A stretch of 64,000 nt of DNA from Pseudophaeomoniella oleicola. Lineage: Eukaryota > Ascomycota > Eurotiomycetes > Phaeomoniellales > Phaeomoniellaceae. Below, piece by piece: positions 9,806 to 20,395 of this stretch. A program made the translations under genes and the position numbers. A model generated the notes under the pieces. It ran no database searches. It saw only the letters and a list, made by a program, of their open reading frames with translations, and was not told the origin of the DNA. The stretch spans positions 310,001 to 374,000 of the forward strand of contig QWDQ01000010.1 in the NCBI GenBank assembly GCA_003868215.1, written 5' to 3'. How positions within the stretch are numbered: position 1 is the first letter of the stretch; the number at the start of each line of letters is the position of its first letter.

Positions 9806-12800
9806 TCACCTCCGCGGGCTTTTGTCGCTTGATGGTCTCTGAGCGACAGACATAGATCTTCTGATACTATCACCCCATGCAGAATTCTCCAGATCTTCCA
9901 TGACGCCTGCTGCGCCGACTGAGCTGAGGTGGCGAGGGGATGCTCCTGGGCTCGGTGGTTCCAACGGAGACAGCGTGGGTGATAGAGACCGTCCATGGTA
10001 AGCAGTATCCATATCAGACAGCCTGTTGGGCGACAGGGCTGGGCTTAGGGATGGGCTTCGGCCTGCGCTTGGCGAATATTCCGAATTGGTTGGTGAATTT
10101 TCCTTAGAGTTTCGACGTCGCAGATTCGTCGTCACGATTGGAGAAACATTGCGCCGGTTGTAACTACTGGAGGACCCCTCGCCCACAGGGACGGAGATGG
10201 CGCCTGGCATTTCGGTGAAATCGCGTGGAACTATGCTCTCTGCGTTCAAGAGCGTATCTGGATCATCGACAAAAATTTCTGGGACAGACATGGAAGGTAC
10301 TGAGCCCATGCGAGAAGCCCTCCTAGCCTCGATTCGTCGTTTGAATTGTCGTGACCAATACATTGTATCAAAGAAGCCAATGACCACGTTCCGCCGAACC
10401 GCTTCCTCGACTCTTTGTAATCTAGCACGACGTCTTAGAAACTCCTCTAGCCTTAAGCTTTTCGAGTCACTGATCAAGTTGTAGTGTGCAATAATCATCA
10501 GGCAGGATGTAAAAGAGATCCCGCGGTCTGGGTCGGCGGAAACCAGCATCTCTTCGTAAAAGATGTTCATACGTGCTCGTCTGGCTCTGATCTCCTTCGC
10601 AGGGATTTGGCCTATCCGCTCTCGAAGCTTGTCGATATCCACACCATCGACAACCAGTGACTGCGGTGCCGATGAATCAAGGTTGACTTTGCAATCCTCG
10701 AGTATACGACCAACGGTAAAATCCCCATCATATATTCTCATCTGGAAGACGCCAGAAAGTTCCTGCGATAATTAGCAATAAGTTACGATAAGAGACAGAT
10801 CTGACCTACTCCAAGGAGTCTTGGGAATGCCTCTTTCGATATGTACCCTGTGCCGTTGGGATCGAACATGGCCCAAGCTTGCTTGAAACGCCGACTTTCG
10901 TCGCGGCTGATGACAGATGAGCCACCGCTCTGTTGATAGACATAAGAGAAACTCTCGAAAATGAGCGATACAAACAGAGACACGAAGATATACATGCTGA
11001 TGATATTCCACGATATGAACAGCACTCGTGCCCACGTACCACCGCCACAGTCGCTATTGAAGAAACTCGAGTCAGCAACACACAAGGGGGATTCCATCGT
11101 TGCATAGTCCTCCATGAGCTGATTCCAGCCTTCTCCACAACTAACCTTGAACAAGAGTATCAGGGCTTTCGGGACGTCGCGGAAGTTCAAGTTGCCAGTC
11201 TCATTGTTCCCAAACCTGGTTAATCCGAAAGCTTGAGTGAATGCGATGGCGTAAACAAGAAACAGCACAAACCAAGTAGCTAAAAGATTCCCTATGGTAG
11301 AGAAGGAAGCTGCAGCAGTCTTGAACAGCTGATCTAGCTGATTGTTCCTCGGGATGAGGAGCAGTACAATTGCAACCAGGAACAACTTGTGTAGCTGATC
11401 TATTGCGGGATTATTGGGCTGTGCAAGCCTCAAAAAGAGCGTCGTGAATGCTCCAGAGACGGCGACAAGAGAGTAAATATCCCAGGCGTTATGGCGGAAT
11501 CTTGTCCAGGATAGGCCAATTATCCGCATGGCTACATTGGCAACATAGACGACCGTTAAGCCAAGGAAGATGAGGTCACGAAGCTCCTCCCACCAAACAA
11601 CGGAGGGATAAAACTCCACAATGAGCAGCGAGAGATGCAGCAGAAGCAAGCTCGTCACGAAGTGTTGCCATCTGCCGTGCTTTTTGGAGACGATATTGTA
11701 GCACCATACTCTCCATGAGGGACTTGACTCATTGACTGAGCGTTTTGAAGGAGATATTTGGCGCAGTAGCTTTCGAAGCTCTAGCCATGAGCGTTGGTCA
11801 GAGGTAAGGAATGCCACGCCAGTCTGTTCCGTGTAATTGCGCATGAACACCGAGACAAACAGTGTCAAGACGAAAACAGCCCCGAGTAAGTTGAAAATGA
11901 TAAAATATACTGCGTTTCCGTTGGCCGCGAAATCCTGGGGTTGGTGGCCCTTCCCTGTTATCTGCATAGCAGTCCACATGACGTCTGTCCATCCCTCTTG
12001 TGACACGATCTGGAAGAGTATGAATAAGGCACTCCCAAAGTCATCGAAGCTGTAGTAAGGATTGGCAACTTGACGAGGAGCCAGTACAGTCCAATTGTAC
12101 GGAGTGCTCGCATATTCGCCAACGCAATTGGAGAGATCATTGTATGAGAAACTGCCATCGTTGCAGGATTGCATCTTCCCATTGAAAAGATTAAGACCCC
12201 AGATAGCGAACGGAATTAAGAGTGAGATGGAGACGAAAGCTGCGGAAATGACCTTCCAACCACCAAGTATTATGACCGAATGGAAGGTATCTCTTGCGTT
12301 ATCACTAACGTTTAAGAGTCTCAACGCTCTCAGGGCCTTGAAAGCTCCAACGGCTCTCGAAACAGCATCATCTCTGAAGAAAGATGTGCCCACATTGATC
12401 CACAACGTGATGAGCACGATACCGTCAATGAATCCCCAAGATGAGCGAAAGTAAGCGTTGGGAGTCCAGAAGAAGCCGTCAGCAATTACCTTGATGAGTG
12501 CCTCAAGGCTGAAAAGAACGGCGAAGCCCATATCGGTCCAGACGAACCAAGGTCTGCCGGAAGGATTAACGTTATACCAGTCCTTCTGGTATAGTGGTGT
12601 CGTGATACATGCAAGAAGAACCATGGCCACAATGGCTGCATAGATGAATGCGGAAAAGGTGTACCATGCCGGCTTATATGGGTTTACTCCTTCGATCCGA
12701 TTTGAGCCCCTTCCTGGGCCGACCAAACTTTGACAAAGTCGACGAATGGGGTTGTGCGGCCCGAAGATGAACAAGGAGACATTGTAACGTGGATGACGTT

Positions 12801-15800
12801 CTAGGTATTGACGTTGATCTCGTCGCCTTTGTTCCGCCGCGGATACCACCTCTTTGGCCATACTTCGAGGGTCTAGGTCATCATATGCTCTGGAAAACTT
12901 GAGTTTCGAGTAGAATGGGTTTGGTTCACGGTGCAAAGCTTTGCCGGTAACCTTGCTCCAGAAAGCAGAGATAGTACCAGCCTCGACCGTGGTAACCGGC
13001 CCCTCATCCGGGAGTGTTATTTCGCTTCGTGGCCGATGCAGGGCTCCCTCATCCTCATCCAAGAACTCCTTGACCACCGCATCCTTGAGCAGCATCTCCA
13101 TTGTAGCTGGACCGTAATCGAGAGCATCTCGATGTCGGAGAGAGTCTTTCCCAAGTCTAAAAATCGAGGACAGCGACAGGTTGCTATGCGTTGATCCACC
13201 CAACTCCTTTTGCTGCAAAAATGCCTTCACCTGTTGTAGACGCTTCTCATCTTCAGAGACATCAAAACTTTCTTGAATGACAGCAATAAACATATTCAAG
13301 ACGATGAAGTTTGCAAGGATATACCACATGACGAAGAAAATGACACCAAGCCAAGCCGTGTCCCATTTTACGTCAAACTGGGCCATGTTGTAAAGTATCG
13401 TGGTCCAGTTCTCGCTCGACAGGATTTGGTACATGCCTATAAATGAATTCCAGATATCATAGAACGTGACGCGTATAGTCTCGCCGCTCATGTCGGCATA
13501 TGGCAATTCTCCACGAAATAATTGTGATGCTAGTATTGCTGCAAGGAACGTCACGAGGAACACGAATAATATCAAGTTGAGCAGCCCGAAAATGTTGCCG
13601 TAAACGATCATGATGAGATCGCGAGTGATCTTGAAAGCTAAAACAACGCGGTAGATTCGAAGGATCTGGAAGAGAGTAAGCCATGCATAGGGTTCTCCCG
13701 AGCTGCGAATTGGCGGAATTTGAATCACACTCGTTATGATCGCTATCGCGAGATCGAAAATGTTACGCTTGCTGCGAAAGAAATTGCGCCAATCACTAGC
13801 AAGCCGTAAGCAGATCTCAAGTAACAGAGCAAAAGTCACGACCGTCTCTGAGTCATTGATAAACTCTTCTCGTGCTGGACTCATATTGGCGCTGCGGAGC
13901 GCTTGGACAATCAATCCGTAGATTATTATAGCTATCCAAAGCGGTCGAGTTCTCTTGTAGATATTTCTTAGAGATGATATCTTGACGGGTCTTGCATCTT
14001 CGACTGGTAGCGCCTCCTTCGGTTCAGTAGCAAATGCCGACCGTTTACTCTCCTCCCGAATGATTTGAAAAGACGTAGTGATGACCGCGATCAGCAAGTT
14101 CATTAGCCATAAGCTCATGATGACGATCCCGGCAGCGAAGAAGAGAGCAGCTAATAGATGATCTGAATCAGCCAGATAGTACATGAGATCTGTGAATGTG
14201 TTGGATGTCATGATCACAAAAATGAGCTCGAGTGACTGTGGCACGTTATCGAAGCTCACTGTGCCATTATAAGGGTTATCTCCTTCAACGCAAACCGAAT
14301 TTCGAGGACACAGATAGCCTTTAGGAGAAGTGGTGCCGTTTCTACCATCGGCATACCTCCATGGCCATGCTTCGGCAGTTGTTGCATTGAGATAGCCTCC
14401 ACATGGCTGATAATTCCCAGGGGCGATGTTCAGTGTATAATTTCCCAAGTCTGGAGGGCCAATCCAGACGCAGGTCCGTCTGAGCGAGGACTTGAAGCTC
14501 TGAACACCAATGATGGCAAAAAGCAACCAGAAAAAGCCAATCAGGAATGAGACGTTCAGCAGCGATGGAGCCGCCTTTTTCAGACTTCGAAGGATGACAG
14601 ACGTCCCGCTCGTCAGCCCAAGGAGACGTAGAATTCGGAGGCAACTCAGCATGCGAAACACGAACACGTGTCGACCGGTCTCTGTATGAGTGATAGTCAT
14701 GGCGAATGAGATCCAAAAGGAAAGGACAGCGACAAAGTCGAGACGATTGAAAGAATGCCTCAGAAAAGCTCGGCGGGCTAATCGAATTCGCTGTTGCTGT
14801 CGACCATGCCCAGGCAAGTCGGGATCAAGTTCAACCTCCGTAAAAGAATGGAAAGCCGAAGATTGTACCGGTGTCGTAGTATCGGCTCGCCTCAGAGAAC
14901 CGGCCCTGCTGAGAACTTTGTCAGGTGCCAAAAACGCCTGTACTTTGTTTGTAATCGCTCGACGAACACCTTTTGAACGGTCAAGGGTGCTGTATTCGTA
15001 AGGGTTGAATAGAAAACCAGATACAATACACCGGGCGATCAATTCAAAAGTGTAGATAACGAAGAGCCCCAGTATTGCAAAGTCGATTGGGGTCTGACCC
15101 CATTCCTTCGTTCGTGGATCGTGAAATACAGAAGGTGCAGCAGCGACGGCTAAGAGAATGGCTTGGACAACGATCAAGGCGAGAATGATGGGCTCAATGG
15201 CAGGATGTACTAGCAATTCACACAGTCCTTTCCGCAATTTGTTCTCGGGGGTAAAAAGCCCTAGGCTGTTGCCTTTCAGTGGATTCTGCTGACCATAGGG
15301 TATTGGTCGTTCTCGCTGCAGCGTAAATATAGGAGCTTGTTTCTCTGGTGGAATCCCTAGCCTAGCATCCTCACCTGCTTCATCAGGAGACGAATGGCCT
15401 AGATCCAGTAACGATGGACGAGAGCTAGCGTAGGAGGGACGACGCGACTCCGAGGATTTTCTGATAGTGTTCTCTACAACCTCTGGCTCGTTACTGAGAT
15501 TGACGATTCGCTGCGACATCATCCGTACAATCGAGCCCGCTCGAGAGATCGGATTCAACGATGACGAGGGTGACAGGGATCTGTCCCTTGGTCTTGCATC
15601 GTCGCCACCGCTGCGGGTGGCAGAGCTCAACTTGCGATGCAGACCGCTTTCTAAATTCAGATCATCACCCAGTCGGGCCTCTGGCGCCAGCCTCGGGCTA
15701 TGCGTTGGAGACCTTGACTCTCCATCAAGCCAATGTACGCTTTGGCGTTGAGATCCTCTATCACGCTGCTGCTTTCCGTACATTGAGCTCAAGCGTAATG

Positions 15801-16299
15801 GCTTGAGTCCGGACTGGCCCCTCAGTGGAGCTGTATCAGCATCATCTTCTGTTCCTGCCTGCGGGAATTGGGGTAGCGATTCAGAAGAAGCAATTGTAGA
15901 TAACATAGGTCGCCCGGTCGCAGCAGCCGGAACGTTGTTCTCTGATGGACGACTTGTGAAACTGAGACCGACAGCAGGGAATACAGACCCCTCCACTGGG
16001 AAGTCACCGTCCGTGTAGGGTAACGAAGTGTCGACATGTTCGGTAAATCGCCCTCGAACCGGCGTGTCCCTGCTTATTCCTATTGGCGAGCCTTCCTCGA
16101 TTCTTGCATACCGACTTCCACGAGGGTTTCTCAATATTGATCGCCGGTATGCTGGAAGACGCTCGCTGCCACTATCCCTGCGTCCCCTGCTAGGCCCCGG
16201 AGTGCGATGGTGCGTTTCTTGCGGCGTGGAAAGATCTTGAAGAGGGATCTCTTGGGAAGGGGTTCGAGGTCTCGACGGAGAATCGTTATCAGACGCCAT
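9806..16299 (-). CDS. CCH1: Voltage-gated calcium channel alpha subunit Cch1
   Basis: Cch1 is the pore of the fungal high-affinity calcium uptake system, working with Mid1 in the plasma membrane. Two exons (16299-10810 and 10762-9806, intron 47 bp) give about 2148 residues with four six-helix repeats. Pore loops can be read in order: TSNTFTDLM (I), SSENWTTIL (II), VSQEGWTDVM (III) and SCGEGWNQLM (IV). This is the fungal N-E-E-E filter rather than the animal E-E-E-E. A single EF-hand-like loop (DPNGTGYISKEAF) precedes the splice site, and splicing continues it as RLLGELSGVFQMRIYDGDF. The N-terminus (about 350 residues) and the C-terminal tail are Ser/Pro-rich and probably disordered and phosphorylated. 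I chose the ATG at 16299 (MASDNDSPSRP) over one 48 codons upstream because the sequence from there resembles fungal Cch1 starts. The upstream start remains possible. Confidence 0.95.
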
Positions 16300-16868
16300 T
16301 ACCGCTGGCGCTGGCGTGAAGAATCTTCGGAGAGCATGATATAGTGTCTGTGTCGATGTTGGACGTGCGACGAGTGTCTTGGGTTGATCGTAACAAAGAT
16401 TTATGCGACCAAGGTTGAACACTGTCAAATCTGGCAAATGCAATAATACTCAAGAGACGTTTGATCGTAACGAGCGTATGCGACTGTGTACCTGTCGTTA
16501 AAAAGAGTATATACCAAATGCAGCGTTGACGTGAAGTAGAGAAGTGATCGATGTTGTCCAACCATAGTACCTCCTTCATGGGGGCTGTGGCCTTGTCTGT
16601 TTTACATCCGCGTCTCGGAGACGCATCATCATTTCAGCGACATGTGCATTGACGCTCCACTTTCAGGTACTAAGAATAAAAATCCCAATTTTTTAAAGGG
16701 ACCATCCGCTGCTGGAGCGACTACTGGACTGTAGTCATTTCTTTAACTGAAGGTAAGACCATAGTTACTCAGATTTGGTCATCTTTGGGTCTAGAACTTT
16801 CAATTGCTTTTACTTGAGGGCACCTTTTTTCCTTTTCGACTAAATGTACGTGATCTCAACCTAAGGCT
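16300..16868. other. Intergenic: CCH1 promoter and RPN13 3' flank
   Basis: About 570 bp between two minus-strand genes. It carries the CCH1 promoter/leader and the RPN13 terminator. Nothing else is recognisable. Confidence 0.65.
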
Positions 16869-18135
16869 TCAGTCTGTCTCCATTCTATCCCTCCTAGATT
16901 CTGTTGTTGAGGCCTGATCTCTGATGCCATTCATGAATTCCTCAACCGCCTCGCCTCCTCCCAAGGGAACACCACCTCTCCTCATGAAGCCACCATTCTT
17001 GACTGGAATTTGTAACGCCTCACTAATGCTGGGAAGGCCGCCATCTCGCAAGGCAATCGTTAAACTTGACAGACTCTGCGTGAATTGGGGTGACTGAACA
17101 ACTTTCAACAGGATTTGCTTCTTCTTTTTGTACGCCGTATCATCCGTCAAAATGGATGATGTGAGAGATGGAAGGTTGATCTCTTCAGCCAATGTGAGTA
17201 ACGAAGGGGGTAGGTATTCGAAAAGTCTATCGACAAGTGTACGATCGGCATTTGTAATGAAGGGTTTAGTTGTTGCGGGGGTCAGAAGATCCGCGAGGGT
17301 TGTGAAAAGCGTTCCTTGAGCTCCTGAAGGCTGTGCCTGAGCACCTCCCATAGATTTAATAAAGTTCTGGATGACTTGAGCAGCGTCTGACGCAGAAGCA
17401 CTACGACAACATTAGCGCCTTGCCGCATAGCTTGGGCAACATGATAAGAGAGCGCACCTACGCTCTAGCTCCATCCGATCCTCCTTCTCGGGAAGGCTCC
17501 CCTTCGCTTCTGAAATCACCACCCGTAGCATCTGGCCCTGCACCACCACTACCCCCACGATGATGACTTGGGTCTTGGTTGGCACCCTCGACATCTTCCA
17601 TGGTCTCATCACCATCATCTTCGCCATTGCCATCACTCGGTAGGTTTTCCATCGCATTTCGAACGTCGACCTCCTCCCCTTGCAGTAAAGTATTCACAAT
17701 CTCACCAAGTTTCCGATCTCTTGGGCTGAACCATGACGGGTTTCCTGAAGGATGTTGACTGCGTGATTGTAGCCAGAAGAAATATCGTTGCGACGATGAG
17801 CTGAATTTGAGAACATAAATGCGCCCATTGGTGCGGCCTTTTGATTGTTCTGCTTCATATGGAACGAAGGTACCATCGGTAGGGACCATTATAAGATCGA
17901 GCTCAGGATCATCAAGCGATGCTGATCGTGGCCGCCAGCAGAAATGGATGAGTTCATCTTCTGAATAAAGGTAGAGATACCCTGGTCCAGGTATTGGTTT
18001 GACGTTTGGTGGTGAAACCGATGTCTGCATTCAAGTTCAGCACTAAAATTGACCTCGTATGTCCTTGTAAAGGTCGCCTACATCAATATCACATCTCCCT
18101 GCCTTGAATGTTATGCTGGGCTGGATTGACGCCAT
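16869..18135 (-). CDS. RPN13: 26S proteasome ubiquitin receptor Rpn13 (ADRM1)
   Basis: Rpn13 is a ubiquitin receptor of the 19S regulatory particle. Three exons (18135-18082, 18024-17462, 17400-16869; introns 57 and 61 bp) give 382 residues. The first exon supplies MASIQPSITFKAGRCDID, which starts the PRU (pleckstrin-like receptor for ubiquitin) domain. That domain continues through GPGYLYLYSEDELIHFCWR and GRIYVLKFSSSSQRYFFWLQ (to about residue 110). A Gly/Asp/Glu-rich linker follows, then a helical C-terminal domain of the DEUBAD type, which in relatives binds the deubiquitinase Uch37. The gene is divergent from RPL6 with about 290 bp between start codons, so the two share a promoter region. 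Confidence 0.94.
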
Positions 18136-18277
18136 TTTCACGATATGCCGTGACTGAAATGACAGGACAAACAATCAACGAGGCTGAAGCTTTGTACTAC
18201 GTATTGCTATTGATACAGCTATAGATATCCTTGGCATTCATATTATTGGAGAATGGTCGGAGAACGTCTCCAACAGT

Positions 18278-18283
18278 CACGTG
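18278..18283. promoter_or_regulatory. CACGTG E-box (Cbf1-like) in the RPN13/RPL6 divergent promoter
   Basis: The extended sequence GTCACGTGA (18276-18284) matches the RTCACRTG consensus of the bHLH factor Cbf1. It lies almost exactly halfway between the two start codons (about 145 bp from each). Cbf1-type sites are known in ribosomal protein promoters of some ascomycetes; use here is inferred. Confidence 0.45.
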
Positions 18284-18428
18284 AAATATTGTGGATCATC
18301 CCGTCCGCACACACTGTGGAAAATAGGTAAAACTCGCCGCTGCGATCCCGCTTGATTCTACTTGATTGAATGACCATCCACGCAGCAACGTCGACAAACC
18401 TCAACCGTTCCTCAAACCCTTCTTCAAG

Positions 18429-19303
18429 ATGAGCGGCAGCGATTACACCGTGCAAAAGCACTTGGGCAAGGAGAGGACCGTCGCTCCATCTTCGAAGGCG
18501 GCCAAGAAGTACTACAGCACCGCTGACGACGCTCAACCAAAGACTGTCAGTATAACCTAGTTGTGTATATGCGAACATGACGGGCGAAGTCAAGTCACTG
18601 CGATAGCTACTTTTTGGAATCGCGGTCGCAGTGACAAGGCCAGCCACAAGCAGAATATTTCAAGATCTTTAATGTGTGCGCATTTGCTGACTTTGACGGA
18701 TTTACAGGTTCGCAAGTCCATCCGCCCAACCAAACTTCGATCAACCCTCCAGCCAGGAACCGTCCTCATTCTGCTTGCTGGTCGATTCCGTGGTAAGCGA
18801 GTTGTCCTCCTCAAGCACCTTGCCCAAGGTGTATTGTTGGTCACCGGGCCATTCAAGATCAACGGAGTTCCTCTTAGACGAGTGAACGCCCGATATGTCA
18901 TCGCGACCAGCTTCAAGCTAGACCTCAGTGGAATCGATTCATCAACAGTTGAGAAGGTCGCATCACCAGATTACTTCACTAAGGTACTTTCGAGTTTATC
19001 CAATTCTTTGGCATCTGATCTAATTCTGGATTTAGGACAAGAAGGCGGAGAAGAAGGCCAGCGAGGAAGCATTTTTCAAACAGGGAGAGAAGCCAGAGGT
19101 ATGATGGGTGTACCTCGCGAGACTCGACACAAGCTAACAGATAGGTTTAGAAGAAGAAGGTCGCTAGTGCACGGGCCCAGGACCAGAAGGCTATCGACAA
19201 GTCGTTGTTGGCAGAGATCAAGAAGGAGAAATACCTCGCAAGCTACTTGGCTACCAGCTTCAGCCTGAGGAATGGCCAGAAGCCACATGAGATGAAGTTT
19301 TAA
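18429..19303 (+). CDS. RPL6: 60S ribosomal protein L6 (eL6)
   Basis: Large-subunit ribosomal protein. Four exons (18429-18545, 18708-18983, 19036-19098, 19151-19303) give 202 residues, the normal length. Family blocks include [42 protein letters not shown] and the C-terminal [18 protein letters not shown]...KPHEMKF. The ATG at 18429 gives [12 protein letters not shown]. An upstream in-frame ATG at 18366 would add 21 residues not expected for the family. The acceptor of the last intron is the second of two close AGs (19150), which keeps [13 protein letters not shown] in frame. Intron 1 is long (162 bp) and contains a strong hairpin. Confidence 0.95.
18594..18635 (+). other. Hairpin inside RPL6 intron 1
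   Basis: GTCACTGCGA (18594-18603) is perfectly complementary to TCGCAGTGAC (18626-18635), leaving a 22-nt loop. It sits in the middle of a 162-bp intron. No canonical C/D-box pair was found, so I do not call a snoRNA. Confidence 0.55.
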
Positions 19304-20395
19304 AACGGCGATATGGATGCGGCATGGTTTGTGCAACAGGGCGGTAGCGGTCGTGGGATATCAGCTCACAGTTGGCTTCCAGTATGAAGGGAAGCGGATT
19401 CATGGGCTCGCGACTTGACGGGTCTTATGTGAAATCAGTCTATTAGAAACTCGACAAAAGATCGCTCAAAATCACAATCAACGATATCACGAGCGAAAGG
19501 GTATTTGTGCATTTTGCCTAAGGCGAAGAATCAATCAAACAAATTCAATGTTCAAAAAATCCAGCTTAAATGCTCAACTGTCTACGTGATTTGATCAAGG
19601 TCAATTGGATTATCGTGATTTCATGCTCTCTGCGTATGCAACGGGAGTCGCCTTCTCTCGTCAATCACTCCTTTCTTTTCAACGCTTGCCATTTCAATAA
19701 CTTGGAAGCAATCATGATGTTTGTGTCCAGGCGCGAGATGGAATGTCTCGTCGGGGAGTCAGATTTAGGTAGATTAGGGGCCGTAGTCTGATGATGAGCC
19801 GGCGGATGTATCATGATTGGGCAAAACCACGATCCAACAAGTGCTGCGTTACGCCCAATTATCAAAGCTCTAAAGACGTAGTAGACCGGTCGGACCTCAT
19901 CACAGACATTGAGAACCTGTACCACCGTGAGCCCAATATTGACACATGTGAACAGCCTTGATATGGATCTGTGGAGTATGTGGGCTTGGCATTCGGAGGT
20001 CGACACGTCAAGAATTGAAGGGGGGTTCGTGGACTGGCGCTAGAGCCGATTTGGGGAGACCAACTGGCATGTAGCTAAGTTACCCAGAATTCGGAGTCCC
20101 CTTGAGTTGCCCGTAGGATTGTGGACAGACCGTCAGGTAACCATCTCAAAGGCTCTGTCGAAGCTTTGTCCAAGCCAATATCATAATTCTCAGAACGGAG
20201 CCTGTATCAGCCGTTCTTCTTCTTCCCTTGCTATAGGTGCTATATTATGCGCTCGGGCTGGTGAATTGCGCACTGCAAAAACCGTGGGGCGGCTCATTGG
20301 TGTACTTTGAGAAGTGAACTGTCAGGCAACACAAGAACGACACGATCTCTCGTCAGAATTAATCCATTGCGCCTTGACGGGCCCCGGTGGTCATC
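19304..20395. other. Intergenic: RPL6 3' flank and SEC26 promoter
   Basis: About 1.1 kb between two plus-strand genes. Only short frames without domains. No repeat or RNA gene was seen. Confidence 0.6.

Noticed and set aside
16300-16443. Earlier in-frame ATG for CCH1 that adds 48 residues
   Set aside because: The extra residues do not resemble known Cch1 N-termini, while MASDNDSPSRP does. Kept as a possible alternative only.
18561-19268. A 235-codon frame across RPL6 that reads through its introns
   Set aside because: Splicing gives the full eL6 protein; the read-through frame only contains parts of it.
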